The notes under the pieces are model-generated. The model was not told the origin of the DNA, did no database searches, and saw only the letters and a program-made list of their open reading frames with translations. DNA of 64,000 bases, taken from Antedon bifida (Eukaryota; Echinodermata; Crinoidea; Comatulida; Antedonidae). Both the position numbers and the translations under genes were made by a program. The DNA is taken from contig OY727093.1 in the NCBI GenBank assembly GCA_963402885.1, forward strand, positions 25,915,409 through 25,979,408, read 5' to 3'. Shown piece by piece: positions 36,373-50,503 of the stretch; position 1 is the first letter of the stretch; each line of letters begins with the position of its first letter.

Positions 36373-39300
36373 CAGCAAACACACAAAATAACTCAACAAC
36401 ACAACTTCATTTAACTCCAAGAAGCAGTTTATATAATATACTAAATAACAACTTGAATTTAAAAGTTGCACATAGAAGTATATACAAACATCATTTTCTG
36501 AAATGCTTAGAACCATCTTTGAATAAACACTTTATTGAATGATATAAACAGATCTAATATTCAGGCAAGAAAAAAAAAAGAAACCACAGACTTTATAAAT
36601 AATTAAGGTGGTATGTTCCAGGTATTAATGGGTGTGAGTTAGAGCACCTGGGACGGTGGGATCCTCCACATAATACATAAAAGTCAATGTCAACAAGTAT
36701 TTTGATCAATAAACAGTTGACAAAATATTATACTATTAAATTCACTGAATTATTGAATATTAAATTACCATAAAAATGACACAATAGCATAATTAAAGAC
36801 AATATCATATCATAATAAACAAATAACGTCAAAAATACTGTATGTATATTAAAAAAGCATGAATACATTAATTTATATTCTGTAAAAATCATTATTCTTG
36901 TTTGTTGTTTCCCATACTCTGTTTTAGTTTAATAAGATAATTAGCCTTAAAGACAAAGTATTTTAACATGTCTATTTCCAATTCATGATAAATTATTTAT
37001 CATTTTTATTATTCAGTTAATTATTGAGTCCCATAGTAGTAACATTAGTTGTGTATCTTTAGTATATCATTTATACCAATCTGTAATTGATTAACCTTAT
37101 TATACATTACCCAGTTCTATTACTGTTCTGTACACTATAATGCTTATAACATACAGTACACTCCTCTCTACTGGCCAGAGTCCACCAATACTGCTATTTT
37201 AATGCAGAGTATAGTATCAGATACAAAACATGTATATCTAATTTCACAATTAATATATAGAAAGATCATCGTTATTCACCATGATGATGAAGATAGTATC
37301 CAATAACGATAGATTTATTCAAAATCCAGTATTTACAATTTTTAATATCCAAATTAATCAATCTATGTCTGCCAAGAACATCCATCATATATTAAGCAAG
37401 TAAGAGTCTGTCAGATGAGCCTCGATCTATCAGGTATCTATTACGTAGGACCAGGAGGTATTAACTGCTTCCATCAGACAGAAGGAATTGTTTGGGTTGT
37501 AATCTTCCCAAGTTTTTAAATCATAATAAATACTGTATATATTACAAAATCTACCTTTAATAGTACTATGTTATCCACCATAGAATAGAATAAGTATTCG
37601 CTATACATGTACTGTATATATAGTACAGTTGTATATTTACCCTATTCAAACATTCTCATCACAATTAATTACAAATTTCACCTTTACTTGACCCACCCTT
37701 GATAGTACTATGTTATCCACCATAGAATAGACATGAACAATTCACTCTACATACACTGTTATAGTATTCATATGCACCCTTTCCAATATAATTATTATAG
37801 TCAGTTATAGCAGTCAGGGAATACCCAGGTAGTTTCTGTTCAAATGGGTTCAAATCAGCGAACGCCATTGACATATCTTATACAGTATCTATACAGTACA
37901 CAGTATTTTTATAATATAAATATTTATGTTCCTGAATCCCAAATATACATATTAATAATATTAGTGTACCCTAAATAATCATAAATTTTAATAATATCAT
38001 ATATTCATTTGATTACTAGTTCATCTTTATATATAAAAAAAAAACAAGCTTCAGAAATATTGTTTATAATTTAAACCACCACAAAATGGATAACCATTTA
38101 TCTAATTATCTATAATATATCTAATATATATATATGTATTGATATTTAGGAAAATCAAATATAGTAAACAAAATAATATAACCACCATATTTACACCAAG
38201 AGCAAAATTTACAAATATAGCAAACTCAATTCAATTTATACAAGATATGATAAAACATTAAATATTACATATCTAAGTTTCATTTATCACATTAATATAT
38301 ATATATTGATTCAAATCAATATTATATTGATATATAAATCCGACTATCTCCCATATTACATTCACAATCTTTGCATTGGTACATAGAAATAAAAAGAGCT
38401 GAATTATTTGTTGAATTAATTTGAGTTGTTACAAAGGGGTTTAACATCCAGAAGGCACTAAATCGCAAACTTTAATTGACTTATAAATAAACACAGATGC
38501 AATGAGACAAAAAGAAAAAACAAGCAAGGGCTGAGTAGAACTCATAGTTTGTCTGTAAATTCTATTCTGATCATTGCAGCATAAAATAAATTTCCCAGGT
38601 TCGTCCAATATAATGTAAAACTTAAAAAAAACCTTTTTGTTTAATAATAATAACTCGTTTTTATATAGCGTTGATAAAAAAACATTCTCACAGTAAATAA
38701 AAGGATAAATTGCAAATGATTTGTTATAACATTATACAAGAAGTTATACCTGTAAAAGTACCAAGTTACTCTTTATCTTGTATAGCGATGCCCTATAATG
38801 CATTGCCTAATCCAGGTGTTCTTTATTCAGATTAGTGCAAACTGTTTCACACATATTTCTGTTCCATATAATGCATGTGTTTACCAACAGTTTACCCTCT
38901 TTCTTAATGAATCAATAATGCCCTTTGATCCCATACCAGTGTTCTACATATATTATATACTATGTTATTGTGTTATCATTGTCATCTGCCATGACAGTTT
39001 TCATGTCATCTTTAATGCCTTCGCTTTAAATTCACTACTATATTTACAATACATAATATAAGATTCATAGACCAAAATCTCAAAACTTGTGATAAAAAAA
39101 AAAAATCAATTATTGATTCAAATAATTCATTTGTTTTAAAGAGACAAAACATATAAGTCAATAGTGATTACATTAAAAATTATTTTGTGTAGAAATATAA
39201 ATTTCGAAATTAAATTGCATATTCAAATATCTTTTAAGCATTTGCACAAAAAATACACCATACATTGTAATAATATTAATCAATACTGCAGTGTACATAA

Positions 39301-42023
39301 ATGCATATGTATGACTACTTAAACTTTGACATGTATCACTCATAACATTAACATTACATTAAAAGGTGAAAAGAAAATTATACCTTAGTTAACACCCTGT
39401 TGCGTGGTAATGACTTTAAATCACCTTATTATCATTATTATTAAATTAATTTGGATTTAGCTAATGCTCACGTTCTTCAGATCTCTGTAAAATTAAAGAT
39501 AATTTTTTTTAGAGAGAAGTTTGACTTGTAATCAAATTGCTGTTAATCATTTCAAATTGCTATCAATCCTGAAGGTAATTGTAGATTTACTGGCAGTTAT
39601 TAAAATGGCCCCTCATATGCCCTTGGTAACACTAAGCGTTATATAATGTTTCTGATTATTAATATTTTGCTAGCTAGAAGCTTCAATGATTTACGAAATA
39701 TTGAATAAATTACTGTAATATCTTTTTGAACGCCCTGAAGATAAAATTGAAAGTAATATATTTATATAAAACAGCCATTGCGAGTATTTTGATCAGAAAA
39801 CCCATTCTGTCGATTCTTATTCAACTCCAAAAAGAAAAACGTTAAATGTCATCCTCTCAAGCCATTCGGGCATTACATACGCTAGTCTTATTATTGTAGC
39901 TAAAGAAAACGCTTAATGACATAACATATGGCATGCGAGTATAACATACTTAAGAAGGCATCTATGAGTTACAAGTCCCTTCTGAATCAAATACATCATT
40001 TTAAATCATAATAAAGATGCATTAATTTCATATAAATTTTAAGAATACAGTATGTTCAATTCGACTGGGACAACAATAGGTTTATTGCCATAGCTTACCT
40101 AATATATCAAGTATAAATTGTTATAAATAAACAGCGATTGATGTACAGCTGTGAAATCTTTTGCTGTAAAATTTACTGTTATGAATACTGTTTATTGTAA
40201 GGAAAAAGTTTCGTTATCGTCCACTACGTCGTTTGAATAATCTATTCAAGTCCAATTATGAGAAAAAAATATCCAAACAACCCACGCGTACCTGTACGAC
40301 ATGACGACAGATATTATGTGCAATACATGTTTTCCAAGAGGAGCTTAAAATATTTACCGTCAAAATATATTATAACATTGGCAAATCAATTATGGATAAT
40401 GAGGTCAATAGAGAATATGCCATGAAGCAACTGTGTACACAAACCCATCGATAGCACAATGATGGCTTAAAAACACATGCTAAAATCAATCCTATCTGGC
40501 TCCTGTTTTTCTTTCCGTCACCAAATCGTACGTGGGCAACAAAGTATGAAGAGCATGTCAAACTTGCTAACGAGATTATATAATAAGACGTGCAAGAAAG
40601 ATGAAGTATTAGATTTAAAGAAAATGCAGAATTGTAATTGATTAGGTAAAAAATTAACAATGAAATACCAGCGTTGCGATTACAATCAAGAAGCGGTCGG
40701 AGCCTCTACCGAACAGTAATAAATTATCATATAAATAGAATGCATAAAGTAATCCATTGTTTTTGCTTTTTTTTTTGTAACTTAATTTAGTTACATTGTT
40801 TTCATCGCCTTGCCTTAATATCAATATATATTGTTGTTTTAGAATGTTATGAAAAAAAAAATTGTATTGCATTCTGACCATATTAAACTATGATTAAAAT
40901 AATATGTAAACAAGGAATGTTATTTTTTGTCTTCAAAAATGTTTTTTACTTCAAATTAGAAAATGTGATTTAAGGCTTAAACACCATAGCTTGGAAACTG
41001 CACCACTTGTGTTTTCCTAAATGCACAACATGCAGAAAAAGTGTATTGATATTCATGGAAAATACATTACAAAATTGAATAAATCAATTAATAACTTTTA
41101 AATATACAATTGCATTAATATAAAAATGGTAATATTTAAAAAAATTAAAATAGGAAGCTTTACGATTGCACATCACATAACTCAAAACGCTCTATTGGTT
41201 CTGCAGTCTGGATGTCGAGTATCAAAATCGATAGCTCCCTATTATAATCAATCGTAGTATCATAAATCTTTCCAATTTTAAATAAGCAAAGTTCATTACA
41301 AAAGCCTATAATACAATATCTTGTGTTGTCAATTGTGAAATAACTTTTTGGAAACAGTAAAAAAAGTACTGTCCAAATTTTAAATTGATAAAAAAAGTGT
41401 TTTATAAAACCAGAAAGAAAAATGGTTGCAATTTTAAGGAATATGCTCAACCTGTAATTCATCTACTAAACATTTCACAATACAAACAATATCTATTTAA
41501 ACTTATATTTGTCCAATCATGGAAAAGGGAAAGATTTCTCATTCAATAAAAATTAGTTTCCAACAATTTGGTGTCAATATAGGCAAAGAAAGCTTGTAAA
41601 AAATTAATTTTAATTTTTCTTGTCCAATTGAGATATTTTACAGTATTTGTAGGAAAATGTAGAAGAAATGTAATTAGTTGTGTACAATAACAAATATATA
41701 ATGTATGTATACATTTTTGACAAAATATAATCACATGGGGGCCAAGAAATCACATTTAGCAAGAATTAGAAGGTGGATTATATTCCAATATATTGAATTA
41801 ATAGGCTATATGATACAGGAGTCACATATGTGACACAGTATACAGAATTTTCCTTTGATACCGGACAAATTACAAATACATAGTTACCAAGAATCGGTTA
41901 CTGAAATTAGAAGTCTATGGGTTATACTTTAGCATGAGAGTAAACTATTGTTAGGTCAGGTATGGTTGTATAAATTGTGGTGTTTACATCCAGGTATTTG
42001 AGTTGTAACGGTGGATAGTAAGA

Positions 42024-42172
42024 AGCTTTTGTTTTACGAAAACCAAGTACCTAGGAACTGTGATATGTTTCCTCGCTCGATTACACAACAGTTTTGGTGG
42101 ATTCTAGGTGCAGACAATGATCAACGACACAATATGCGTAGTTCGTATGTAGGTCATCACAAATCAAAAGCT
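42024..42172. mobile_element. AGCTTTTGATTTGTGATGAC-type MITE, copy 1
   Basis: The left end AGCTTTTG and the right end GGTCATCACAAATCAAAAGC match the ends of the element at 58119-58296. The left end here is more decayed. It lies just beyond the RAB27 stop codon, inside its presumed 3' untranslated region. Confidence 0.65.
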
Positions 42173-42196
42173 ACTTAATGTTATCGTAATCTCAAT

Positions 42197-45100
42197 CTAA
42201 CATGCACAACCGCTTCTTGAATCTACGGGATCTTCAAAATCCATTGGTACGTTTTTGCCGTTTTTCGCTACAAAATTTGGAAACTGATTCTTATCTACAC
42301 TTCTCTCCATCCGCAACATGACATTGTCCAAGAGACACTCAATTGCTTTGGATATATTGTGACCAGTTTTTGCACTTGTTTCAAAATATGGTAATCTGAA
42401 GAGAAAAAAACACCAAATATTATATATTTTTATACTACTGTACAAATACAAATCACAAATAAAATAATAGTATGTACAATGATGAAATGGGGTCTCAGGA
42501 AACCAGAAGGTTTGTATGTTAGAGACCCCAGATTACTTAGACAAAATAATTTAAGAATTGGTTTACAAAATAATAGTTCAAGTTTAACAGTATAAAAGAT
42601 AATGAGGGAAGGAGACCAAAAAATAGACAAGCTAATTATTTATAAACAAAATAAACGAAAAATCATTAGATCATTATTAAGGCCAACTCGGACAGCGTTG
42701 TGCGACGAGGCCCGACGAGTCATCTAATCTAGAGAAAATTAAACATGTTTAAAGTTCTTGCGACGACCTAAAGACTATGTCCGACGCTATCTCAAGACGA
42801 CTCGTCTTGTCAGGATTCAACTCAGACAGCACCAATGAGTCAAGATGATCCGTCGGGCCTCGTCAAGACGATTCGTCTTGCCTCGTCAAGACACCTTTAA
42901 GAATCCAAGAAAGTGTCCCCTCAATAGAGAATCTCCCACAACACCCCTCCCCCTCCCCTGAATAGGGATTGGTTATAGTGTTAAAACATATCATTGTGAT
43001 TTGTTTGTTTTACAGAAAAGTGTGAATAAAGGACCATGACTGTACAACGACAATTTACTTTTTCCCTGTTATAAACATTCAATGACGTGTTTGAGCATGT
43101 GCAGATGTACGTTACACTCTGTTGCTTTCGTAGTATAAGTGCCACATTAATGTGCGATTGGAAGCTGTCTTTCATACAGACTGGTTGATTACATTACACT
43201 ATACCCATCGCGCTGATAGAATTTGATCCTCAGAGGACCAAAGTGTCAACAAATTCAACATATAATTGCATACATGGAAATCATCATTTTAAGACATTAA
43301 CAATGAATTTTGTTCCAGTAATATTTAAAGTACAATTTCAAATTACAAAAGTGCAGTATTCAAGATATTTTAACGATTTGTTACTTCTATTTAATGACAA
43401 TGATATTGTCTTTTTATTCAATGCTATTTTATTATTTTCAATTCATTGTACTACTACTTGGTACTTTGTGGTTATCCTCTTTAATACTCCACTTGGAAGT
43501 CTAACAAAGTATTCATTATAGTAAAAAAAAAGCAATATCCAATAGATTATTGCTGTTTTACCTCTAAAAAATTCAAATTTTCCAATGTCTTATATCAGAC
43601 ATCTTATGTCTTATTTGACAACATGAAATTTCAACCAAAGGCACTATAACTTGATATTACTACGAAATTATTATTTCAAAGTCCACCTTACCCAGTGGCA
43701 TAACGGCTGCTCACTGGTTAACCCTGGAGACTCAGAGCTTATGGGGGGAGGGGCCCTTGAACAGAGCCTAAAGGAACCATTAAAATGCCCCAGGTTAGAG
43801 GGCCACTTTGGGTCTCTAAACCAGGGGCCTCAGGTCTCTGCATTACACCACTGCTTGTACCCTAAAAAAATACTATTATGATATTAAACCATAATGCACC
43901 CAGTAGAACAGAAGAGACAATATCAGGAGGAGCTTCTTCACAAGAAACCACAGACAACAAGCAAACAAATAGAATAAAATTAATCATCCACACAGCACAA
44001 CCTACCTTGACATGTTAAAATGGAATCACATGGAAATTGTCTATTTTAAGTGGAAAATACCAATACAATTTCTTGAATCAGTCTTTCAAGATCCATCCAT
44101 AGGTTAGACTTACCCAAATTTTTCTGCCATTTCCTTTGCTTTTTCATCACTAACAATTCTTTGGTCTTCAAGGTCAGCTTTGTTACCACACAAAACAATA
44201 TCTGGATTTTCGCAATAAGCATGCATTTGAAGTTGCGTCATCCAGTTACGTATGTTTAGAAACGACTGCTCATTTGTCAAATCAAATATCAAGATGAATC
44301 CCATGGCATCTCGGAAAAAAGCTGTTGTTAAACTACGGAACCTGCAACAAAGAGAATAAATATCAACACTTTATACATCTATATCAAAAATGGGAAGGAA
44401 AGAAACACAATAACACCAAATATGCTAAATAATATAAAATAATAGTCCTCACTCAGGAAAGCATGGCACAAATAGACTATAAACTATATAAGTGTATAAA
44501 AGATTATTATAAATTTTAAGGATGGCACTAAATAAAATCAGTTGCATTGATACACATCGAAAGGAGTTTAAACGATTGAATGCATTCCAGAATTAATGGC
44601 ATGGGTTAAACAACACAAAGGAACAACAATGACAATAATTCTATGAACGTTAGATAAATAGCGATACAAACACAGCATAATAAAAAGATTGCTTATAATT
44701 GTACCTTTCTTGTCCGGCGGTATCCCATAATTGTAGGTGAACTCTTTGACCTCTAGCTGTACTGTCTGATCCTTTTGGCCTGTGCATCTATAAATGAAAA
44801 GATATCAATAATATTAATTCACCCCTAAAAATGACTAACTATATTACCCTGTGGGCTACTGAGAATAATAGATTGTGAAAGTACTGTAAACATTCAATAT
44901 CCAATTAGAATACTGTATTTTACATTTTAAGTTTATTTCACCTGAAAAACCATATAGAGAGGAATTTATCTTAATTATATTTACTGTTTTATTACTCTTT
45001 AACCTCAATAGAATCATGTAAGAATTTGTTTAGACAAATTCCTACATAATTACTGAACTAATTCCCACAGTACATGCATGATGTAATGAAAAAACAACGT

Positions 45101-45629
45101 TCAAATCCATTTAATTATTACAGTATTAACCTTATTACTGTTGTTGATATCTACCACATTTCCCTAATACAAGGTGCAAAGACGTACTTTGCAATGCAAT
45201 AATGCAATTCTGTATTATTATAGATAAATTAAATTTCTTAAGGTACGGTACCCTTTTCATTTTATTCAAATCAATTCAAATTAATTTATTACCCAAGCAT
45301 ACATAATACTGCTTAGGATTAAGCCCACCCTAGTAAATAAAGCTCTCCTCCTGTTCCAACTTTTGTGCAATTGATCAATATATTATTTTTTCTAAAAAGG
45401 TGGGCTAATCAGTACAGAAGAAAAACTTACAACTCGTTTCTCTCGAAAGTCAATTCCTACTGTTGATATAAACTTGTTATTAAAAGTTGAATCAGTGTAT
45501 TGGTACAAAAAACTTGTCTTTCCAACTCCGGAGTCACCAAGTGCTAAGAATTTAATTAAGTAATCATACTCAGTCATCGAAGATGATGTCGGGTCACCCA
45601 TCTCGTCCTAGTTTATTCTGCTGAACAAT
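42197..45629 (-). CDS. RAB27: Rab27 small GTPase, four coding exons
   Basis: Rab GTPase that tethers and docks secretory granules and lysosome-related organelles by recruiting Slp/Slac2-type effectors. Minus-strand exons: 45629-45431 (ATG at 45601, with 28 bases of leader), 44787-44705, 44341-44114 and 42395-42197. All are GT-AG and in phase, giving 226 residues (human RAB27A 221). Motifs: P-loop GDSGVGKT (22-29), switch [10 protein letters not shown], switch II WDTAGQE (78-84), NKAD (138-141), ETSAK (166-170) and C-terminal Cys224-Ala-Cys226 for double geranylgeranylation. The Rab27-specific insert between strands 2 and 3 (residues 58-72, [13 protein letters not shown]) and the stretch [20 protein letters not shown] fix the subfamily. 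An in-frame TAG seven to nine bases before the ATG supports this start. The AG acceptor at 45630-45631 implies at least one upstream non-coding exon, not located. Whether it is the A or B type cannot be said for an invertebrate. Confidence 0.96.
42662..42890. mobile_element. GC-richer inverted-repeat element in RAB27 intron 3
   Basis: GACGAGGCCCGACGAGTCAT near the left end is matched in inverted form by GATGATCCGTCGGGCCTCGT at the right. CAAGACGACTCGTCTTG-type local palindromes lie inside, and CAACTCGGACAGCG is repeated as CAACTCAGACAGCA. No coding capacity. Confidence 0.65.
42891..43030. mobile_element. decayed TAGAACCTCT-type MITE fragment
   Basis: ACACCTTTAAGAATCCAAGAAAGTGTCCCC and GAATAGGGATTGGTTATAGT, both read in sections, parallel the interior of the element at 50504-50664. 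The ends are lost. Confidence 0.5.
43693..43853. mobile_element. CAGTGGCRTAAC-ended MITE, copy 1
   Basis: The left end CAGTGGCATAAC is opposed by an imperfectly inverted right end, ATTACACCACTG. The interior has TGGAGACTCAGAGC and GGTTAGAGGGCCA. A sister copy lies at 61517-61649. It lies in RAB27 intron 3. Confidence 0.7.
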
Positions 45630-45694
45630 CTGTCAAAAGATAATGATGGTATTTCATAAGCAAAATATTACATAATGAAATATGGTTAAAAATG

Positions 45695-46014
45695 TATTGT
45701 TGTATAAAAACATAAAAAATGAAGATTAATTAAATCAGACTTTGAATAGGCCATTTTGTAATTTCAACAATGTTAATCACTTCTGTATGAAAAAAAAAGA
45801 ATGAAAAAATAATGTTTTCACTTATAAAATGACAAAATAAATGGTTAAATTCAACCAAGCGGTCAGCCAATTTTTTTGCTTTAAATTACAGTTTTTTCAG
45901 GTAAATAATTTGTTTATAGATCCAATTTTTTGTCAAAATGAATAACTATGTGACATTAAAATGGTATATTCAACAACAACACATTTTTAAAATTATTTTT
46001 TCAGGGGGACAATA
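45695..46014 (+). mobile_element. TATTGTCCCCC-ended MITE, copy 1
   Basis: It starts TATTGTTGTATAAAAACAT and ends TTCAGGGGGACAATA. The interior (AATCAGACTTTGAATAGGCC, GGTTAAATTCAACCAA, AATTACAGTTTTTTCAGGT) is matched in reverse orientation at 50995-51279. Confidence 0.75.
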
Positions 46015-47485
46015 TATTTTTAAGATGAGAAAAAACTGCTGTTACTAGAGAAAACGGATTTGAACATTATATATGCTGTGTGGAAAAATCGCCACTGGTA
46101 GAGAGTGTTTAAATCATACAGGAATTTTAAAATACTGTAATTCATCAATGTTCATAACAAATGACCAGTCTAAATTGTGACAAATATTTTGCAAATAAAG
46201 TTTACATAGTACAGAAAAACATGTACTGAGTACAAACATATATTTGTGGAAGTCAAAATATTACAGGAATAAGAGCATATATCGGTAAAGAAATTGTGTT
46301 CCGGAAATTTTGTTTGCTGTTTGAAATCAAAGACAGTATTGAATAAAATTATGTGACTTGCTTACGTCAGTAGTAATCTATCTTCTATGGCTATTAAGTA
46401 ATATGTTAAACAAAAAATGACCATCTATGTGTGAAAAATGAGAAAATAAATCTTCTTAATATCCTGAAGACAGCATTGGTCAACAGTTCATACGGCTATA
46501 AGTGTTAAATGAAAAATTACTATTTTTGTACAGTGTCAGTAGGTAAAATAAAATCATCCTAAAGGTTAAAATGAGGTTAAGTCATCAGGTATAGTTCTCC
46601 ACTATGTGAAAAAACTCAAGATATCCAGCATCGGTCAAGACAAAGGAGAAATTCAGTGACAATCATGATCTAATAATAGGGTCAGAAACTATATTGCATG
46701 ACTCTACATAAAAGAAAACATTTACCATGCCATTTGTTATGTGTAGTACTTGGTGGCATCGCATTATTTGCCAATAATCACTAGTAATTCACAAACTACT
46801 GTACCATAATCATAATTTCAGTTTTGTGTATTATTACATTTTGAGAACGGACACCACTCCGTGTAACAAACCCCGTGCTGCGATTGTTGTGCTTCAACGC
46901 TCAAAAACTATTCGGCTTGAACAATATGTAGATCTGTATAATTAGCCGTCACATTCTTAATGAGCCCTGTAACTTAGTTCTAATGTAGAATCAATAGAAA
47001 ACAATGTTATGATAGTGATAAGCTGATCGTTTTAATGGAATGGATTACTGTTGGCTCAAAATAGCACAAACTAATGAATCAAACATAGAAATCATCTATC
47101 TTCATCTAAAAACATCTAGTTTGGATATTATTGATAATTTTTCCAATATGTGCAGAATTGTGCTGGGTGGAGTGGAATGCGAATACCCAATTTGTTTCCA
47201 TTTAGTCCAAATCTTCATCTGACACCTACCCTAAGACTCGGACTAATATTGTGTCCAGTCTTTATAATATAGATTCAAACTGTCACGATTTTAGCGGGAT
47301 TGTCCCGCTTTCACTGTTAATTGGTCGGTACATATAATTAGGCCATATAGGTTAAATTCCGGGAACCTACAGTAACGGTGGCATATTTTCAGAATTTAAG
47401 ACTTTCTCACACCTCCAAATCTTTGAGATATAGTTTAATTTTTTATTCTTTTTTAATTTAATTCTCATTATTTTGTATTTTTGTG

Positions 47486-47551
47486 AGGGTCCCTAATGAT
47501 CAGCTTCGGCTGGATAGACCACCCTCGTAAAACATTATTTAAATAAATAAA
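47486..47551 (+). mobile_element. LINE 3' tail with stem-loop
   Basis: GGGTCCCTAATGATCAGCTT, CGGCTGGATAGACCACCCTC and an AAATAAATAA tail match the tail seen at 54030-54102. The CAGCTTCGGCTG core forms a hairpin, a common feature of non-LTR retrotransposon 3' ends. Truncated, so only the tail is present. Confidence 0.7.
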
Positions 47552-48230
47552 AAACATATCCATCAAAAACAAAAGCACAAATATAATAGCAGGCCAAAGC
47601 TTAATTAATTATAAACTCCAAAAGCATTTCATCAAGTATTCTTAGAATTAATAATGGTGTTAACTTTTATATCAATCTTTCACCCAAAATACTGCACCCA
47701 CGCCCCCTTCCCCAAAATTTTCAAATCTTTTTATATCAATTCCAGCTTTTGAATGTCTGAATATCCATGTATTATTGTTTATTATTATTAATAGTAAATA
47801 ATAATTTTACTGTATTGTAGTTTTTATAGAGCTTGTCATCAATCTATCATCTTTCTATATCTAGAATCATTTTCTACTCCATTGCTGATGAAAAGGAAAA
47901 CATTGAACTATTTTGATGTATGGTCAGCTCATTTCATGCATGATTATATTTTAATATCCTACAGACAACAGGATTTAGTAATTAAAGCTTTAAAAAACAT
48001 CTGATAATTCTTCCTACAGTACAATACCTTGATGAAAATAAATAACTAGCAAAACTCTAAATGTTCAAATACTGCTTTATATTATAATTACCAGAACAAA
48101 ATTGCCAGATAAATTAGACAATTTCTTGCTTGGATGGTTTTGATGTAATGTTCTGAATTACAAGACAATGTATTCATGTCAATCAGATGCAATGAATAAT
48201 AACCATTGTTGGAAGATGCAAATCATCCTC

Positions 48231-48705
48231 AATTGCACATGCAATAGATGCTTTACATCTCTCATCCTCTCATGTTAATCATTGTATTGTCAGCTATCTC
48301 TCTTCCAAACTATACCCTTGGAAGTATAGTATGCTATACCTATTTCTATTATTTACCTACAGAGGCACGGAGAGCGCTTTAAGGCCCATTTATACAATTG
48401 CACATGCAGTAGGTGCTTTACATCTCTCATCCTCTCATGTTAATCATTGTATTGTCAGCTATCTCTCTTCCAAACTATACCCTTGGAAGTATAGTACGCT
48501 ATACCTATTTCTATTATTTACCTACAGAGGCACGGAGAGAGCGCTTTAAGGCCCATTTATACAATTGGCATGCAGTACAGATGCTCAGTTACATCTCTCA
48601 TCCTCTCATGTTAATCATTGTAAGTCGGCTATCTCTCTTCTAAACTATACCCATGGAAGTACAGTATGCTATACCTATTTCCATTTTTTACCTACAGAGT
48701 TACAG
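48231..48705. repeat. tandem repeat, three copies of 165-171 bp
   Basis: The phrase TTACATCTCTCATCCTCTCA recurs at 48253, 48418 and 48589 (spacings 165 and 171). Each is followed by GTTAATCATTGTA, AACTATACCC, GGAAGTAYAGTA and TTACCTACAGAG. Copies 1 and 2 are nearly identical and copy 3 has diverged. The spacer AAGGCCCATTTATACAATTG resembles the end of the element at 57375-57750. Confidence 0.9.
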
Positions 48706-48870
48706 AGAATGACGTCATGATTAGTAAGAGCAATAATATCTTAATTTATTATTCTTATTGATCATGACGGCCTTTTATTGGATGTGAACAAATATTATTT
48801 GATCAAAGAAATCTAAATCTTTTTAGTTCTAGAATAAAAAATTCGAATTTCTTTCTTTTTTACTTTTTTT
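48706..48870. mobile_element. interior fragment related to the AGGCCCATTTACAC element
   Basis: CATGATTAGTAAGAGCAATA followed by ATATCTTAATT...GATCATGACG parallels 57533-57600 of the element at 57375-57750. This suggests that the tandem repeat next to it grew out of, or into, a copy of that element. Confidence 0.6.
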
Positions 48871-50503
48871 TACTCAACAAATTAGAAAATGGGAATGGTT
48901 GAAATTGTTCAAAAAATCTGAAATAAATGTTGTCACACACTTGAATAGCTATCGTATGCTAGTTTTTAATCGTGTACAAATATTCATCATTTCTTAAATA
49001 AATGGTGTTAATGGCTACAAAAGGAACTTAATTAATATTGATAGTATCAGGACTGATGATACAAATTGAAGATTGTATTGTAGATCTTTTAAGACATAAA
49101 GTGGCAAGCCAAGTGAATGTACTTAATGAATCAAGATGCTAATTTATTATTAAATACTAATTTACATTAATTCAGACACAATTTATGTACAGTAACTGTC
49201 ACGTTTGTGTCCCTAATTAGTAAAATTAAGATCTATGTTCAAGTATACAAATACTAGCCTTGGTATTATTTAGTACAAAAAGAAAATATATACAATACTC
49301 AATAGCTATATAACCACTGAATAGACGATTATAGCAAAACAAACGTTAATTATTACAATATTTTATGAATTAAACATAACTAAACAAATGTTATGCATTA
49401 TGGCTAAATTTGTATGTGATAGTAAAATACTGGTTTATCATTTTATTTCTTCAGAGAATTAAAAACAAGTCTGTATTACGACCAATCTTTTTATATGTGC
49501 ATAAGCCCCGAAAACTAGTATTAAAACACTAAAACACAGAAAATTTGTTTACATCAGTTTCTAATTTGTCTTTTTTCCTTTGTTCTCTTTGCTGTATGTA
49601 CAGTACTGTATGTTGTTAAAGGTACAGTTACATTACAAACAGACCCAAGTGGAGAAAAACAATACATGATGTAACTGAAAAGATTGATGGTAAAAGGAAG
49701 GAAGAAAATAAAAGACTTGAAGTGCCATAAAAGGAATCTTTTTATGCCTACAGTACAAAATACCCATCCTCGTCAAACAAAATATAATAGATGTGCTTTT
49801 ACGATCTTTATACAGAATAATTACAGTTCTACCCATGTCTCTCAAAGTATAAAAGGCTCTAATATGAGTCAGAGAATTAACATAGTTAATGTATGTGCAC
49901 GATAAACCCAAACAACCAAATATATCATTCTTAACAATACCGAAACATTGACAGCTGTCATAAGACTGTTTTCAGTTTATTGACTTTCCTTGTACAGTAC
50001 AATATTGGAGACAATAATAAAATAAATGGAATCCATGAAAGAATGGATACTGTGGAGCATTTTTCATACTAACCAAGTGCTATCATTAATTTCTTAAATC
50101 ATCCGAAAAATGGCCTCATGGGTTTAATTTTTCGGAGTTACTCTATCTTCGATCTAATTTCATGTATTGTAAATTGCGATACAGTACACCTCAATATAAA
50201 ATAGTCAAAATACCATAGTATTATCAGGGAGTGCTTATCATAACAATCTAGATAGCTGTTATATACAAATACAAACAAGCACAACAATCACTTTACAGTT
50301 GGTGTTTAACATCAATAAAAGAAGACTGCAAACGATTACCCGGCTAATTACACATCAAATATAATATTCTAAGCTTCAATGAAACCAAATTATCATTGGA
50401 TAGGGTATTATTTGTTATCCTTCATCTGAGACTATGAATTTGTCATGTTAAAATAAGAACATTTAGTAAATATTGCTGTATTTATGATGTATGACAAGAA
50501 CAG

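Larger units (their letters stand above)
34362..42196. other. convergent intergenic interval and 3' untranslated regions
   Basis: No conserved coding exon was recognised on either strand. Most of it (36.4-42.0 kb) is very AT-rich and largely free of recognised elements, compatible with a long RAB27 3' untranslated region, but no poly(A) site can be assigned with confidence. A 28-bp direct repeat (TAGTACTATGTTATCCACCA plus 8 bp) occurs at 37561 and 37703. Annotated repeats within it are listed separately. Confidence 0.55.

Noticed and set aside
35971-36542. Overlapping 71-116 codon frames on both strands
   Set aside because: They arise from the tandem duplication at 36007-36372; frames on both strands are equally open and none resembles a protein family.
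47293-47309. Short hairpin AGCGGGA/TCCCGCT with a three-base loop
   Set aside because: Only seven pairs and no run of T or other context; expected by chance at this scale.
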